Below are positions 1 through 10,750 of a DNA stretch of 64,000 bases, one piece after another. Position 1 is the stretch's first letter. Each line of letters begins with the position of its first letter. Where the stretch lies: the NCBI GenBank assembly GCA_946902875.1, contig OX336351.1, forward strand, positions 2,849,761 to 2,913,760, in the 5' to 3' direction. The notes below the pieces were generated by a model. That model was not told where the DNA came from. It ran no database searches and worked only from the letters and a program-made list of their open reading frames with translations. The position numbers were made by a program, and so were the translations under genes. Source of the DNA: Nematopogon swammerdamellus (taxonomy: Eukaryota > Arthropoda > Insecta > Lepidoptera > Adelidae).

Positions 1-1127
1 TTATTTCATGTCTATATCCCGTATGTTGAGAGCCTCCGATATTCCCAGATATTTATAACTTTCGTCTTCGGAGAGAGCTCGAACATTCATGGACTCCGAC
101 AACTGTATGCCGCCGGAGTTCACGATCACACCACGTTGGTCCCACATGGATGGTCCCACATTTTTCCAAGCCGAACTCCATTCCAATGTCCTTGCTGAAG
201 CCTTCAGTTATCTTCATCATCGACATTAGTTCGGTGTCCGACTTAGCAAACAGTTTGAGGTCATCCATATACATAAAATAAGTGCGATATTCGAGAGCCT
301 CCTCTTCGAAGACAGTAGCCCAGCTCTGAGTCCTCAAGCAGAGTGCTAAGAGGGTTCAGAGCCAGACAAAACCAAAGCGAAGAAGATCCCCCGCCGTATG
401 GGAATCCGGTCGTCTGCAACCGGAAACCGCCTACGACCCGGAACACGAAGAAATGTGCTCAACTGTGTGTACATGCGCCAAGGAACTGACAGATGTTCGT
501 GTCAGTTTTATATAATTCCACTATCCTTAGCAACCACATATGGGGCACGGAGTCAAAAGCCTTCTTGTAGTCTATCCAGGCAGCAGACAGGTTCTTTCGA
601 TTGCGTCGGACCTGCTGACAAACGGTCATGTCTATGAGGAGCAGCTCCTTAGTACGGCGGGACCCAGCGCGACATCCATTCTGAGCAACGGACAAGATGT
701 TATTGTCCTTTATGTGAATTTATATTTTGTGCATCAGAATGGATGTCAGGGGCTTGTAGATGGTAGGCAAGCAAGTGATAGGTCTATAATTTTTAGGTTC
801 CGTAGTACTACTAGATTTATGGAGCAGATGGGTGACATCAGTAGTCATGAACTCTGGGAGAACCCGATGGTCGAGGGCATCTTGGAATTGAACAGCCAAG
901 CGGGAGTGGCAGCTTCTGAACCATTTCAGCCAGAAGTTCTGCAATCCGTCCGGCCCTGGAGATTTCCGGTTCAGTGCTTGGCGGATTGCAGAACCTACAT
1001 CCTCTTCTCTGATATTTATGGCTGACATTGGTTCTATCGACTGACACACCCGCTGGACAACTCTCATCCATTCACCCTCGACGGACAGGATCCGACCAGA
1101 CGTTTTTCCTAAATAAAGCTTTTTCTT
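1..1127 (-). pseudogene. R4/Dong-like LINE, reverse transcriptase part (cut by window edge)
   Basis: Read on the minus strand, three frames in turn give reverse transcriptase blocks in the right order. First comes a KSPGPDG block with NYRPITCLPTIYK (720-1067), then an NGCR..GTKELL-type block followed by WIDYKKAFDSVPH (459-695), then a box ending SLWFCLALNPLSTLL (261-446) and the catalytic FMYMDDLKLFAKSD (53-337). This wording is characteristic of the R4/Dong group of non-LTR retrotransposons. At least three frame changes make it a dead copy. The C-terminal nuclease would lie beyond position 1. Its N-terminal part continues at 4586-5980, so the element is split by the LINE at 1128-4585. Assignment to the R4/Dong clade is recognition, not a tree. 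Confidence 0.8.
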
Positions 1128-1229
1128 GTTCAGTCGGTCGGATCGTGTCTGTAGGTCGTTGGTTCGGGTGCTCCCAGTTCCGGTATACCCACATTTGGCC
1201 GAAATGAGTCGGCATCAGCGAATGGTTTC

Positions 1230-1724
1230 GTGGCAGACAGCAGCACCACTCACGCGAAACTGAGTCATTTCGAGAGTAGCCCCGTGTTGTGTGGAGACGA
1301 CTACTCTGATTTGAATATTATTCACCAAAACATTCGTAGCCTATCTGGCAAAACAACTAAACACGAAGTAGTGCTCCAATCGAGTAGACAGTGTGATGTC
1401 CTTGCGATAAGTGAGCATTGGCTTAATTGTAACGAGCTCGGATGTGTCAATATCCTAAATTATAAACTTGCTGTATCATTCTGCCGTAGCAAGAGGCAAC
1501 ATGGTGGTGTTTGCATTTATGTAAAAGAATCAATGGTGACTAATGAAGTGAAGGAAGTATCAGATCTGTCTTCAGAGTTAGACGTAGAGTTGTGTGCCAT
1601 AGAATGCGTTGATCAATCACAATTTTCATGTGTGTATATCGTTCGGATAATGGCAATATTTATTTATTTTTTTCTAAACTATATATCGCTCTTCATAGCG
1701 CAATTGTTAAATATCGTGACCTAA
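1230..1724 (+). pseudogene. LINE apurinic-type endonuclease, N-terminal half
   Basis: The 164-codon frame contains LNIIHQNIRSLSGK, CDVLAISEHWL and HGGVCIYVKES. These match the first motifs of the exonuclease/endonuclease/phosphatase domain that nicks target DNA in Jockey and CR1 elements: the QNIRS Asn, the SEHWL Glu and the GGV-YV strand. The frame runs into unrelated hydrophobic sequence after about residue 140. The following DNA (1725-2010) still shows pieces such as a GDFNI-like motif (about 1735) and SDH (about 1940) in other frames, so the domain is frameshifted rather than absent. Confidence 0.75.
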
Positions 1725-2018
1725 TAATAGTAGGTGACTTTAACATAAACCGTCTTGTAAACAGCAAGAATAGACACACTTTTAAGTGACATCACATGTT
1801 CTCACAACCTAATTTCACTTGTCGATTTCGCCACACGCATAACGAGTGACAGCAGTACATGTCTGGACCACGTGTATGTATGTATGTATCGCATGCTTTA
1901 GGTGATCGTGTAAAGGTGCCAATCGATCTTGCGCTATCTGATCATCAAGCTCAATTGATTTCGCTGAATCTGATCAAACAAATCGAACCAAAAAAACGCG
2001 CTATGTCTACGTAGAACC

Positions 2019-4230
2019 TTGTCAACCTTCAAGTTAAACAACTTTTTTGAGGCGCTTTACCTGAATGACTGGCCCAAAATAGCCTCTAACTATTTAAATC
2101 CTCACATTCAGACAGATATGGTTATGAATATTTTTAAGAATTATTTTGACGTCCATTTCCCACTACGTAAATATCCCGTGAAAAAACATGACAAGGTGTG
2201 GATGGATAACGAAATGATAGCTAAGAAACACCACATACTGGACTCAAATCTGCTTGTTACTCAATATCCAGACTGCGACGAACTCGCTGAGCATGTTCGT
2301 GATTGTGAAGTAAAATACTCTACCGCAATTTCAGCCAAACATAGGGAATTCTTCGGCAGAACACTCGAACTTAGCTGCAATATTCTCAAGAGCATATGGC
2401 AGGTCGTTAACTTAGAAACCTGCTCCAAAAAAGTGTCGTAGATCTGACCCACTGGATTTCCTTCATGGCTGTAACTCCAGTAACCGTCCTAAAGATCTGG
2501 CCAACGAACTCAACTCATTCTACGTGCACACGGCCGACGGATACTCGCTGCATACCGACACACAGACAGCCATGACCTACCTGACCACCTATTGTTTATT
2601 GTTTATTGTATTATTTCATCCATAGGTAGGTAACCTACGCTTGGACATGTCGAAAATTCCGCCAGTTCTAAATTCAATGCGAAGAAGAACTGACAAACAA
2701 ACTTCGCAAGTCACAATGTTTTGTTAGTACCTTATATATAAGTGTTAAATTAAAGTAATTTACAATAATTAACCCATACTACCGCTCACAAGAACATTAA
2801 TATTGACAGCATAAGCAATGAACCATATGCGATTAAATCAATGCGTTTTGCGCCCTTCACCCCTTCTGAAATTGAGTTATGGATTAAGAGAATAAAGAAA
2901 AAAAACCACAAAAGACTTCTATGACATTCCATGTAACATTCTACATATCCTTCCTAACTTCTTTGTGGGTATGGTTCTCGACCTATTCAATAACTGCGTG
3001 GGTGCTGGGGTATATCCGGATTCGCTAAAATTGCGAAGGTCACACAAAGGTAAAGGCAAAAAGGATGTGATGTGAAATTACAGACCAATATCAATCATAC
3101 CCGTGTTTTCCAAGGTGTTCGAGCTTGGCCTGTGTGACCGCATTTCAAAGTTTTTTGGCCATAATGAACTACTCAATAAATCCCAATTTGCGTATCTGAA
3201 AGGGCGCTCCACAATAGATGCGGTACGTGAGCTGCTTCTCTCTGTGCTTATGCAATTGGAGAGGGGGAGACAGGTAGCAGTGCTACTATGCGACCTGTCT
3301 CGCGCCTTTGATCTCGTGGACGATCAACTGCTCCTGGCCAAGCTCGAGCACTACGGAATAAGAGGACCTTTTCTCGAGACGATCGCATCCTTTCTAGTAG
3401 ATCGTGTGCAGGTGACGGCAGTTGGCTCTGACGGTACCAGATCCGACCCGTGCACTGTGGGATCAATATCCGTGCCGCAGGGCTCTGCTTGCGGCAAATA
3501 CTTGTTTCTAGTGTTGATTAATGATCTGCCAGCTGCTGCCCCTCATGTTAAGTTTCTAATATTCGCAGACGACACCTACACTGTAGTCAGCGGAGCGAAT
3601 ATAGCAGACCTACGTACAAATCTGGAGCTGAAGATGAGTAGTCTCACGCGCTGGTTTCGAGCAAATGGGATGATCCTTAATCTAGAAAAAACGAATATCG
3701 ATCGTCGATCTCGCTGGTTTGCGACGGAGTGTCCATTCCCCAGGTGAGCTCTGCAAAGTTTCTCGGGCTAATGATAGACTCTGGCCTTAAGTTTGACGAG
3801 CACATAAACACCCTATGCGACAAACTCGGCCGAGCGTCATTCGTGTTGTCACGTTTGGTACCAACACTTGACCCAAAAGCTGTACGTATGGCATACTACG
3901 GTTACTTTCACTTAGTGATGTCATACGGCATATAACTACGGGGCACCGCTGCCGAACGTGACAGGGCGTTCAGGATGCAGAAACGTGCCGTGCGAATACT
4001 TGCTGGCGTCCCCTGGGACACTCAGGCACGTGAAATATTCATAAAAATTAAAATTCTTACACAGCCCATTGTGTACATTGCGGAGGTGGCCAAGTTCGTT
4101 AGGAGAGAATCTCATTTGTTTGAAACCAGTGGAGCTAGTCACGTCTTTTCCACCCGAAACCGTGACAGTCTCAGTCCTGTTGAACACAGACTGAAAGATC
4201 GGTTCTCGTAATTGGGCCAAAGTTCTATAA
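2019..4230 (+). pseudogene. LINE linker and reverse transcriptase, broken
   Basis: 2019-2441 encodes the linker between endonuclease and reverse transcriptase (VWMDNEMIAKKHHI, the usual W-x-x-x-E motif). 3103-3747 encodes the palm: KSQFAYLKGRSTIDA, VLLCDLSRAFDLVDDQLLLAKL, SVPQGSACGKYLFLVLINDLP and the catalytic LIFADDTY. 3729-3935 continues with SSAKFLGLMIDSGLKF and YYGYFHLVMSYGI; 3975-4211 gives the thumb/C-terminal MQKRAVRILAGVPW. Frame changes near 3000, 3735 and 3950 make it inactive. Gly-Pro of the usual SVLGPLLF box is replaced by CGKYLF. No RNase H or restriction-like endonuclease is seen. Confidence 0.8.
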
Positions 4231-4585
4231 TAAAATAAACACAGAAATTAAAAATGCTGAATCATTCAACAGCTTTGTCGGCAGACTGATGCGCTTTCTG
4301 GTGAAGAAGGCGTACTATTCGGTCGTGGAATTCCTTAATGAATGATTTACTGCTTGCTTAGGTTCCTAATGTATTATTGACGTGCAGCTATTCGACTGGC
4401 GATTTTGTATTGGATTTTTATTATTAATAATTTTAATTTTAATAGGATTTATTTATTATGTTTGAATTGAAATTGAATTGAATATCGTTAAATTGTATTT
4501 TATTTTCAAAAATGTAAAATTTGAAAATGTGTGAATGTGAGTTTGTGACTTGTATATGTGATATACCAATAAATATTCTATTCTA

Positions 4586-5980
4586 TTCTTTGGTCACTCT
4601 GGAATCGACGATTCTGACGATAACGGTCGACACGCTTCCTATAGCGACGGATACGTTGGGCCCACGCGCTAATTTGCAGCTTCAGGTCATCTATGCGTTC
4701 CGTGACTAGTGAGTGGAAGTTTGGCTGTGTCTGGCTTAAAACAGCTCCACCAAAAGCCTTCGTCACGAAGCGCATGATTTTAAGTCTGGTATTTCCAGAC
4801 CTGAAGCAGCATAGCTTTCCGATGAGGATCCTGGCCTCGCCGATACGTCGCTCGATCCGTAACTGCCACGCGGGAGGTGGTTGGCCTGGCGCGCGTGTCT
4901 CTAGATATTTTCTCGAATTTCAAACGCTCCATGCGACTGGCAGCCACCGCCCCACAGTACAAGATCGAGTGAGTATCGGCGAGATCTACACTAGACTCGA
5001 TATATTGTTTTAGATATTAATCCAGGATCCTCACCATAATAAGATGTTTTTTATTCGTGGACAACCTCGGTATCCGCGGCCTGTCATTAGTAGGTGCCGA
5101 GCGGTACTCCAGAATCGCCTCTTCAAGAGTCCTCCTCGTGAACTCATTATCTTGGGTACTTACGATGCCCCCTACCACATCGCCACCATACTCGGCAGAT
5201 GATGGTGTCGGCACGGGCGCGGCTGTCACATCGACAACGGTGGCGACAGCGGCAGCACCCCGCGCTCTCGCCGGAGGCGGCGGCGTGGCGCATGCGGCGT
5301 CCGGGCGTGCGGGTGTCGTGGCAGTGGCAGGGGGGAGAGCATCAAGGCGTAGTTGGTCAAGCACGGCGTCATCTACAAAATGGCGGTTTAGGATAAGCCG
5401 TACTTGATCTGAGAGGCGCTGGGCTGAAACAGAGATGGTTAATTCCAAAGCCTGAAATTCAGAAAGCAGCCTCGGCCGGTACGCAGTCCGGATTGTTTCT
5501 CCCTGTGTGACCCTGTAGTACGCCGTCATTATTTTTATATTTATTTCATAAGTCCAGCGTATACAGCGCACTACACCATCGGTAGCGGGGGCTGTAGGTG
5601 GGGTACGGGACCCCGGCGGCCCCAAGCGTGCCGGTGGTGGACGTCGTCTTCGCCGTTGGTCTACTGGCGGGGACGGTGTCGTCGGCCCGCCGTCATCACC
5701 AGATGCTGCCGGCGATGCCTCGGCGGGCGTCGATTTAGGGCGTGCGGGTTGTTTAGAAGTGGTGGCTCGTTCGCGCAAGCGGCGGGGCGGCACGGCGAGA
5801 CCTGTGCGGGCGGGGAGGGCGAGGTGTCCGATGCGCTGCTTGGCCGGTGCGCTGACACGCGGCGGGGGCGGATTGGTGCATTCCGCGCGCGGTGTCCCCG
5901 GCCTGCATCGCGGCTCGCAGCTCTACTCGCCCGCTGTGGCGCCGACCGTGTCGCCGTACGCCGAGACCCACCGCTGTCTT
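4586..5980 (-). pseudogene. R4/Dong-like LINE, N-terminal part
   Basis: This is the 5' half of the element whose reverse transcriptase lies at 1-1127. The ORF at 5017-5793 (minus, 258 codons) starts with a basic, Pro/Ala-rich leader. It then has RWTYEINIKIMTAYYRVTQ, YRPRLLSEFQ and SAQRLSDQVRLIL, the N-terminal block typical of R4/Dong proteins. After an in-frame stop at 5017-5019 the coding sense continues through 4780-4962 and 4578-4775, where RIDDLKLQISAWAQRIRRY is the basic helix that precedes the reverse transcriptase. The upstream DNA to about 5980 is GC-rich, probably the 5' leader. The stop and frame changes mean it cannot make a full protein. Confidence 0.7.
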
Positions 5981-6019
5981 GTGATGGTGAAATTTCTTGT
6001 ATTATTAGTATTATTATAA

Positions 6020-6470
6020 TATTGGCGTAGCACCAAGTTCACCCAGTGTTATGGGCTGACATCACGGATGTTGTAGGTGATGTAGCCAACCGTGTCAGTT
6101 TCCATAAAACTATAGGTCCCTTCCCTTCTTACCTTTTTATTTTTTATTATTTTTTTTTATACTGCCACGGTTAGCTACATCACCTACAACATCCGTGATG
6201 TCAGCCCATAACACCTGGTGAACTTGGTGCTATGCCAGTGCTTCCCTTCAGGCGTGCCGGCTACACTGAACTGGACGGAAAACACATATTTACATAGCAG
6301 TTTCGACCGACGACGTTTCATTCAGTGCGGTGGTACCAACCCGGGCGGGTTGAACCCTACCACCTTGCAAGGTAAGAAGGGAAGGGACCTACGGTTTTTC
6401 GTGAAATCTGAACCACGGTCAGCCTCAACGGTCGAGCGGTCACCCATTCTTTGCTTTTTCAGATAAGAAA
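6020..6470 (-). mobile_element. Foldback SINE (SINE plus inverted copy of its own 3' end)
   Basis: A minus-strand SINE occupies about 6160-6448. It runs from its A/T-rich tail on the left to a truncated 5S-like head on the right (the reverse complement of GAATGGGTGACCG). Its 3' third is also present in plus orientation at 6032-6106, so the two arms can form a hairpin with a short A/T spacer. The same arrangement occurs in opposite orientation at 9542-10022, including the spacer, so the foldback was copied as a unit. Confidence 0.75.
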
Positions 6471-6479
6471 ACCGGTTTT

Positions 6480-7093
6480 CAGGCGACGCTCTGCGCGCGC
6501 GGTGCCGCGCCGCCGCCGCCAGGCCGAGACGCGGGTTGAGACAAGAAGGGCGGGGCATGGATTTAGTGTCTCCCTTCCACCTGCACCAGTCCGTCGAGTC
6601 ACGGCGTCGTGGGAGGTGGAGTGGTGGGGCTTCACATTTGTTTTGCATCCGCGTGCGAAGTCCGATCTGAATAATTTTATTTAGATGTATATAGATGCAC
6701 ATATTCGTTTTTATATGTTGTTTCCGCCTCGACCCGCTCATTTCGATGGTAATGATAGCTGAGTGAATCTGCTTTTCTGGGTCGTGTTGTGCGAGTAACT
6801 GAGTTGTTTGTGGGTGTGTGGTAAATGTGATTATTAGTGTGAATGTGTTTGTGTACTGTTCGTGGTAAGTTTGTTTTATTTTCAGCGAAAGTGTAACTTT
6901 ATGTACATAAGGAAGGATGTGTTTACATGCTTGAATGTGTTGTTTTAGCGAATGCAGTGCGGGAATTACTATTTGAGTGTTATTTTTCCTTTCTATGATA
7001 TTTTGTATGGGCAGTTTGTAAACAATAAGACAATAGAACATTTTAACGATGCACAATATGAAGTAAAATAGTTTCATGCAAGCAAATATTAAA
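6480..7093. other. Non-coding stretch, possible 3' region of the 7094-8158 ORF
   Basis: 6480-6670 is GC-rich with no supported gene; 6670-7093 is AT-rich. On the minus strand an AATAAA lies near 6675, about 420 bases after the stop of the PHD/FP ORF, and could serve as its polyadenylation signal. A 289-codon minus frame crosses this region but is mostly Ile/Leu/Thr-rich without motifs, and I do not call it a gene. Confidence 0.3.
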
Positions 7094-8158
7094 TTAAAAT
7101 GTGGCGGTTCCAAACACGCGAAAAAGATCTGTTTCATTTCGTATTTGATCGACGCGTGCTCCCTCCTGGCGCCGTGAGAGGATCCTGCCATTTCGAACCC
7201 ACACGTACTTGTGATTATGCTGCTTGGCGAGGGATCTCGTTTTTTTCAGCAGAACTCGATTTGAGCGTGTGAGCCGCTCATTCATATAAATTTGCTGCGA
7301 GGGTCCGGGCAGGGAAAGATCCTCGGTCTTCAGGCCGTGGCGTACACGCGCCGCCTTGAGCAGCGAGTCCCTGGGTGCTCGGCGAGTCAGGCGGATGATG
7401 ATGGGACGTGGTCGCTGCTGATGTTCTTCTCCAGTTGCCTGCGCCCGCCTAGGACCCGCTCGCAAGATGTTGTCTACGTCTGTTTCGAGTAACTTAACTC
7501 CGATCTTTGTGGATATGACAGAGAATAATTGCTGCAAGTTCTCGCCGGGTGCTTCTGGAACGCCGATGACCTCCAGTTCGTTGAGCATGTCCGTCTGTGT
7601 CCGTTCCTCCTGCTGCGTCTCAAGCTGCTCGAGTTTCTGCTTGAGATCTGCGAGTTCAGTTTCCCGCTGCTGGTCCCGCTGCTCCAGTTGCACTAGGCGT
7701 TCATTGACCGTCACCACCTCCCTGCTGAGAGTCTTCACCATTTCCATGGCGGCAGTAAAATCACTCAGTTTATCCTGCATTATGCTGAACTCATTCTTGA
7801 AGTCTCGGAATGCCCTAGTGAAGGTGACGATTTCCTCTGTGGAGAGTGGGCCGCCGTCCTCGATGTTCAGGATTGCAGTGTCTGCAGGCGATGGGGAACT
7901 TTTATGGGGATCCTCGTGCGCTTCCTTTTGGTCGGGCTGGTGTGCAGCGGCCGTGGCGGATCTTACGGGGGTGTTGTTGCCGTTATCCCTCGGGCGTTTT
8001 GCAGTGCAGGCGGGGCACTCCCATTTATCCTTAGCTGATCGTGTTTTCCCGGGAATCAAGGCGCATTGGCTGTGGTAGGCATCTCCGCATATACTGCATA
8101 TTATAGTACTGGAAGTAGACCTCGCCATCTTTCGGCATGCGGCGCAAATTGTATTCAT
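7094..8158 (-). CDS. PHD finger, coiled coil and FP25K-like protein (LINE ORF1-type)
   Basis: An uninterrupted 354-residue frame. Residues 5-51 form a complete C4HC3 PHD finger: C5, C8, C21, C24, H29, C32, C48 and C51, with the conserved Trp46 two residues before C48. Residues about 115-195 are heptad-rich and Glu/Gln/Leu-rich, a predicted coiled coil for oligomerisation. The last 155 residues (IGVKLLETDVDNILRAG, PRPIIIRLTRR, IYMNERLTRSNRVLLKK, KYVWVRNGRI) resemble the FP25K-type C-terminal fold. That fold is shared by a baculovirus protein and by the ORF1 proteins of many insect CR1-like LINEs, where it binds nucleic acid. The start ATG is followed at once by the PHD finger. No ORF2 lies downstream, so it is either an ORF1 cut off from its element or a captured host gene. 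It is the longest unbroken non-LTR-type frame here. Confidence 0.75.
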   Translation of the reverse strand: MNTICAACRKMARSTSSTIICSICGDAYHSQCALIPGKTRSAKDKWECPACTAKRPRDNGNNTPVRSATAAAHQPDQKEAHEDPHKSSPSPADTAILNIEDGGPLSTEEIVTFTRAFRDFKNEFSIMQDKLSDFTAAMEMVKTLSREVVTVNERLVQLEQRDQQRETELADLKQKLEQLETQQEERTQTDMLNELEVIGVPEAPGENLQQLFSVISTKIGVKLLETDVDNILRAGPRRAQATGEEHQQRPRPIIIRLTRRAPRDSLLKAARVRHGLKTEDLSLPGPSQQIYMNERLTRSNRVLLKKTRSLAKQHNHKYVWVRNGRILSRRQEGARVDQIRNETDLFRVFGTATF

Positions 8159-9180
8159 GTTGAGTCGTTGTGGTTGTAGGCGTGCACACAGTTGTGTAGT
8201 AGTGTTCGATCTCGGTCGCAGTCAACGTATATTTCAGTGTCAACGATAGATGGCGTTGTACCATAAATTTTTGTCCGTTTATATTTGAATTTGACAGATG
8301 AAAATATGATTATCTTTATTTGGCATCAAGAGTATTGATTTAGTGGACTTGTAACTTGTTTGTACTCACTGTTCTTGTTACTAAATGTTGTTCTTTGCTA
8401 TGAACTATTTTTGTCAGGCAGTTGACAGTCGTCCTTCGCAATTCATAACACAGGGTCCATTCTGTATGCAATGTCACTTTAACCCTTATTTCTCTTTTAA
8501 TCATATACTTTTGCTCGAGATAACACTTCAGTAGGTTCCGCGTACACTGTTTGTGAGTTTGCAACGTTATATTTCAATATTAAACAGCTTTTTAATTATT
8601 TACGTAAATATTTATAACGGAGTCTCTAATACTTAATCGCTATAGACGAGCGCCATCTAGCGAGTCCTTTTAAAGATTTTAAAGATGTGTCATATTATAC
8701 TTGCGATTTTATACGTGCGATTTTAATTATCTACTAAAAATATTCACAGAGCAGCGATCGGTGGCGGTCTTCCTCCAGCCGACGCGTCGGCTATAGTACG
8801 CCCTATAGGACGCGAAGCGATTTCTTGGTCTGTGAAAGTATTAAATTTATTCGTAGCGTGAATTACGGATGTTAATGAATGAAGTTTATTCCTCCGCACG
8901 ATGTATTCCTTCACCGTAGTTTTTTATATATGTCAACATGGGTGGCCGTGCCTCTGGACACTGCCAAAAACACCTCTGCTCACGAAACGACGCTGAGACA
9001 GAATAGTGATTCAATGACGCTATGAATATATTCATTAAACTGAGCGAGTCGATTAATATCACCTGCGGTTTTTCAATACTTGTGCATAACAATTGTGTGG
9101 ATAATAAACTTGATATCGCTTGCACCGATAGCCTTATCTTATTGCATAATGTAATTGTTTAATTATGCATATCTACGAAA
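8159..9180. other. Intergenic, nothing recognised
   Basis: AT-rich DNA with scattered stops in all frames. A short CGCCATCTAGCGAG motif near 8650 is of the kind found in insect repeats. 8159-8260 is the upstream flank of the PHD/FP ORF. Confidence 0.4.
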
Positions 9181-9295
9181 TACGTTATTTTATTGTAAAC
9201 TTTTAATATAATCTTAAAAATAAAAACGTTTAACCCGATTGCTCATAAAAACTGAAGAAACAAGAAAAGAGCAGTAACAATTTGCTGTAGCCGTT

Positions 9296-9538
9296 TTTTT
9301 TTATTTTTATGAAAACTATCACGGTTGGAGCTTCACCTACAACATCCGTGATGTCAGCCCATAACACCGGGTGAACTAGGTGCCATGCCTGTGTTTCCCT
9401 TCATTTTCATGTCGGTTACACTGAAATGGACGGAAAACACGAACTATTTACATAGCCGTTTCGACCGACGTTTCATTCAGTGCGGCGGTACCAACCCGGG
9501 CGGGATAAACCTTACGACCTAGTAAGGTTCTACCACTT
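9296..9538 (-). mobile_element. SINE, 5'-truncated, minus strand
   Basis: Begins at the poly(T) near 9296 (the poly(A) tail on the minus strand). It reads through the reverse complement of the conserved tail (CACGGTTGG, ACAACATCCGTGATGTCAGC) and the central GGTACCAACCCGGGCGGG block. It stops where the next, plus-strand SINE begins. Confidence 0.8.
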
Positions 9539-9541
9539 TGT

Positions 9542-10022
9542 CAGCCTCAATAGCTCAGTGGTCGCTAATCGCTGGGCCGGTCAGTACTTGAATGGGTGAA
9601 CGCTCGACCGTTGGAGGCTGACCGTGGTTCAGATTTCACGTAAAACCGTAGGTCCCTTCCCTTCTTACCTTGCAAGGTGGTAGGGTTCAACCCGCCCGGG
9701 TTGGTACCACCGCGCTGAATGAAACGTCGTCGGTCGAAACTGCTATGTAAATAGTTTGTGTTTTCCGTCCAGTTCAGTGTAGCCGGCACGACTGAAGGGA
9801 AGAACTGGCATAGCACCAAGTTCACCAGGTGTTATGGGCTGACATCACGGATGTTGTAGGTGATGTAGTTAACCGTGGCAGTGTCAAAAAAAAAATAATA
9901 AAAAATAAAAAGGTAAGAAGGGAAGGGACCTATAGTTTTATGGAAACTGACACGGTTGGCTACATCACCTACAACATCCGTGATGTCAGCCCATAACACC
10001 GGGTGAACTTGGTGCTACGCCG
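9542..10022 (+). mobile_element. Foldback SINE, second copy
   Basis: The plus-strand SINE starts with CAGCCTCAATAGCTCAGTGG, has the 5S-like GGTCAGTACTTGAATGGGTG, the central GGTTGGTACCACCG block and the tail to about 9880. After an A/T spacer comes an inverted copy of the tail (9905-10022). It is the reverse complement of 6020-6470 with only scattered differences. Confidence 0.8.
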
Positions 10023-10137
10023 TTACGTTATTTTATTGTAAACTTTTAATATAATCTTAAAAATAAAAACGTTTAACCCGATTGCTCATAAAAACTGAAG
10101 AAACAAGAAAAGAGCAGTAACAATTTGCTGTAGCCGT

Positions 10138-10750
10138 TTTTTTTTATTTTTATGAAAACTATCACGGTTGGAGCTTCACCTACAACATCCGTGATGTCAG
10201 CCCATAACACCGGGTGAACTAGGTGCCATGCCTGTGTTTCCCTTCATTTTCATGTCGGCTACACTGAAATGGACGGAAAACACGAACTATTTACATGGCC
10301 GTTTCGACCGACGACGTTTCATTCCGTGCGTTTATCCGTAGCCGGATAAACCCTACCACCTAGTAAGGTAATAAAAAGGGAAGCGACCACAGAGCATCAA
10401 ATACCTACCGCCCGCGCCCCCTACTAGAGGCGCCCCAAGCGATGATATTTGAAACCCAAAAACTACACGCAGTGCTGATAGCGCTTCGTATGTGTGTGTG
10501 TGTGTGTGTGCTAGTATCGACACTACACACAAAGAGGAGCAAGTTAGGCACACGCACAAAACAAATGCACACGCACAACACACATATGTAAGTCATAGGC
10601 CACGCCCACAGGCTTCAACGCCGTTGTAGAGAAATCGCGCTCACGGCGCCTCTAGTAGGGGCGCGCGCATTTCATGCTCTGTGGAAGCGACCTACAGTTT
10701 TACGTGGAATACAAACCACGGTCAGCCTCCAACGATCGAGCGAGTCTATT
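10138..10750 (-). mobile_element. SINE, minus strand, split by a MITE
   Basis: The tail and central block lie at 10138-10387. The remaining part (the reverse complement of the GTAAAACTGTAGGTCGC and head region) lies at 10684-10750. The hAT-like MITE 10388-10683 sits between, flanked by GAAGCGAC on both sides. The SINE is therefore older than the MITE insertion. Confidence 0.8.
10388..10683. mobile_element. hAT-like MITE, copy 1
   Basis: 296 bp with terminal inverted repeats CACAGAGCATCAAAT at the left and ATTTCATGCTCTGTG at the right (one mismatch). It is flanked by perfect 8-bp duplications GAAGCGAC (10380-10387 and 10684-10691). The interior has a (TG)n core and an ACGCCCACAGGCTTCAACG block. 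No transposase is encoded. The 8-bp duplication and CA-G start point to the hAT superfamily. Other copies are at 23713, 60470 and 61939. Confidence 0.9.

Larger units (their letters stand above)
1128..4585 (+). mobile_element. Jockey/CR1-type LINE inserted in the R4-like LINE
   Basis: A plus-strand non-LTR retrotransposon interrupts the R4/Dong-like element. The 5-base sequence TTCTT lies immediately before (1123-1127) and after (4586-4590) and is the probable target duplication. Removing the insert rejoins the R4 reading frame. The element has a 5' leader, an endonuclease ORF, a linker, a reverse transcriptase and a 3' tail that ends in a short ATTCT tandem repeat after AATAAA. At about 3.5 kb it is close to full length for a LINE with no separate ORF1. 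Frames are broken in several places, and 2590-2810 is AT-rich and unrelated to the coding blocks. The clade could be Jockey, CR1 or Daphne. Confidence 0.75.
9181..10376. repeat. Local tandem duplication, about 843-bp period
   Basis: The sequence starting at 9181 (ACGTTATTTTATTGTAAAC and on) recurs from about 10023 and stays nearly identical for roughly 300 bases, through a minus-strand SINE. It then diverges near 9500/10340. The space between holds the plus-strand foldback SINE at 9542-10022. Unit two is later interrupted by the MITE at 10388-10683. Confidence 0.8.

Noticed and set aside
5057..6030. Ala/Arg-rich plus-strand frames
   Set aside because: They are shadows of the GC-rich, Pro/Ala-rich 5' part of the R4-like ORF on the other strand.
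6322..7191. 289-codon minus-strand ORF
   Set aside because: It crosses a SINE and AT-rich DNA, has no motif, and overlaps the end of the PHD/FP ORF.
7292..8078. Ser/Cys-rich plus-strand frames
   Set aside because: Antisense shadows of the PHD/FP ORF.
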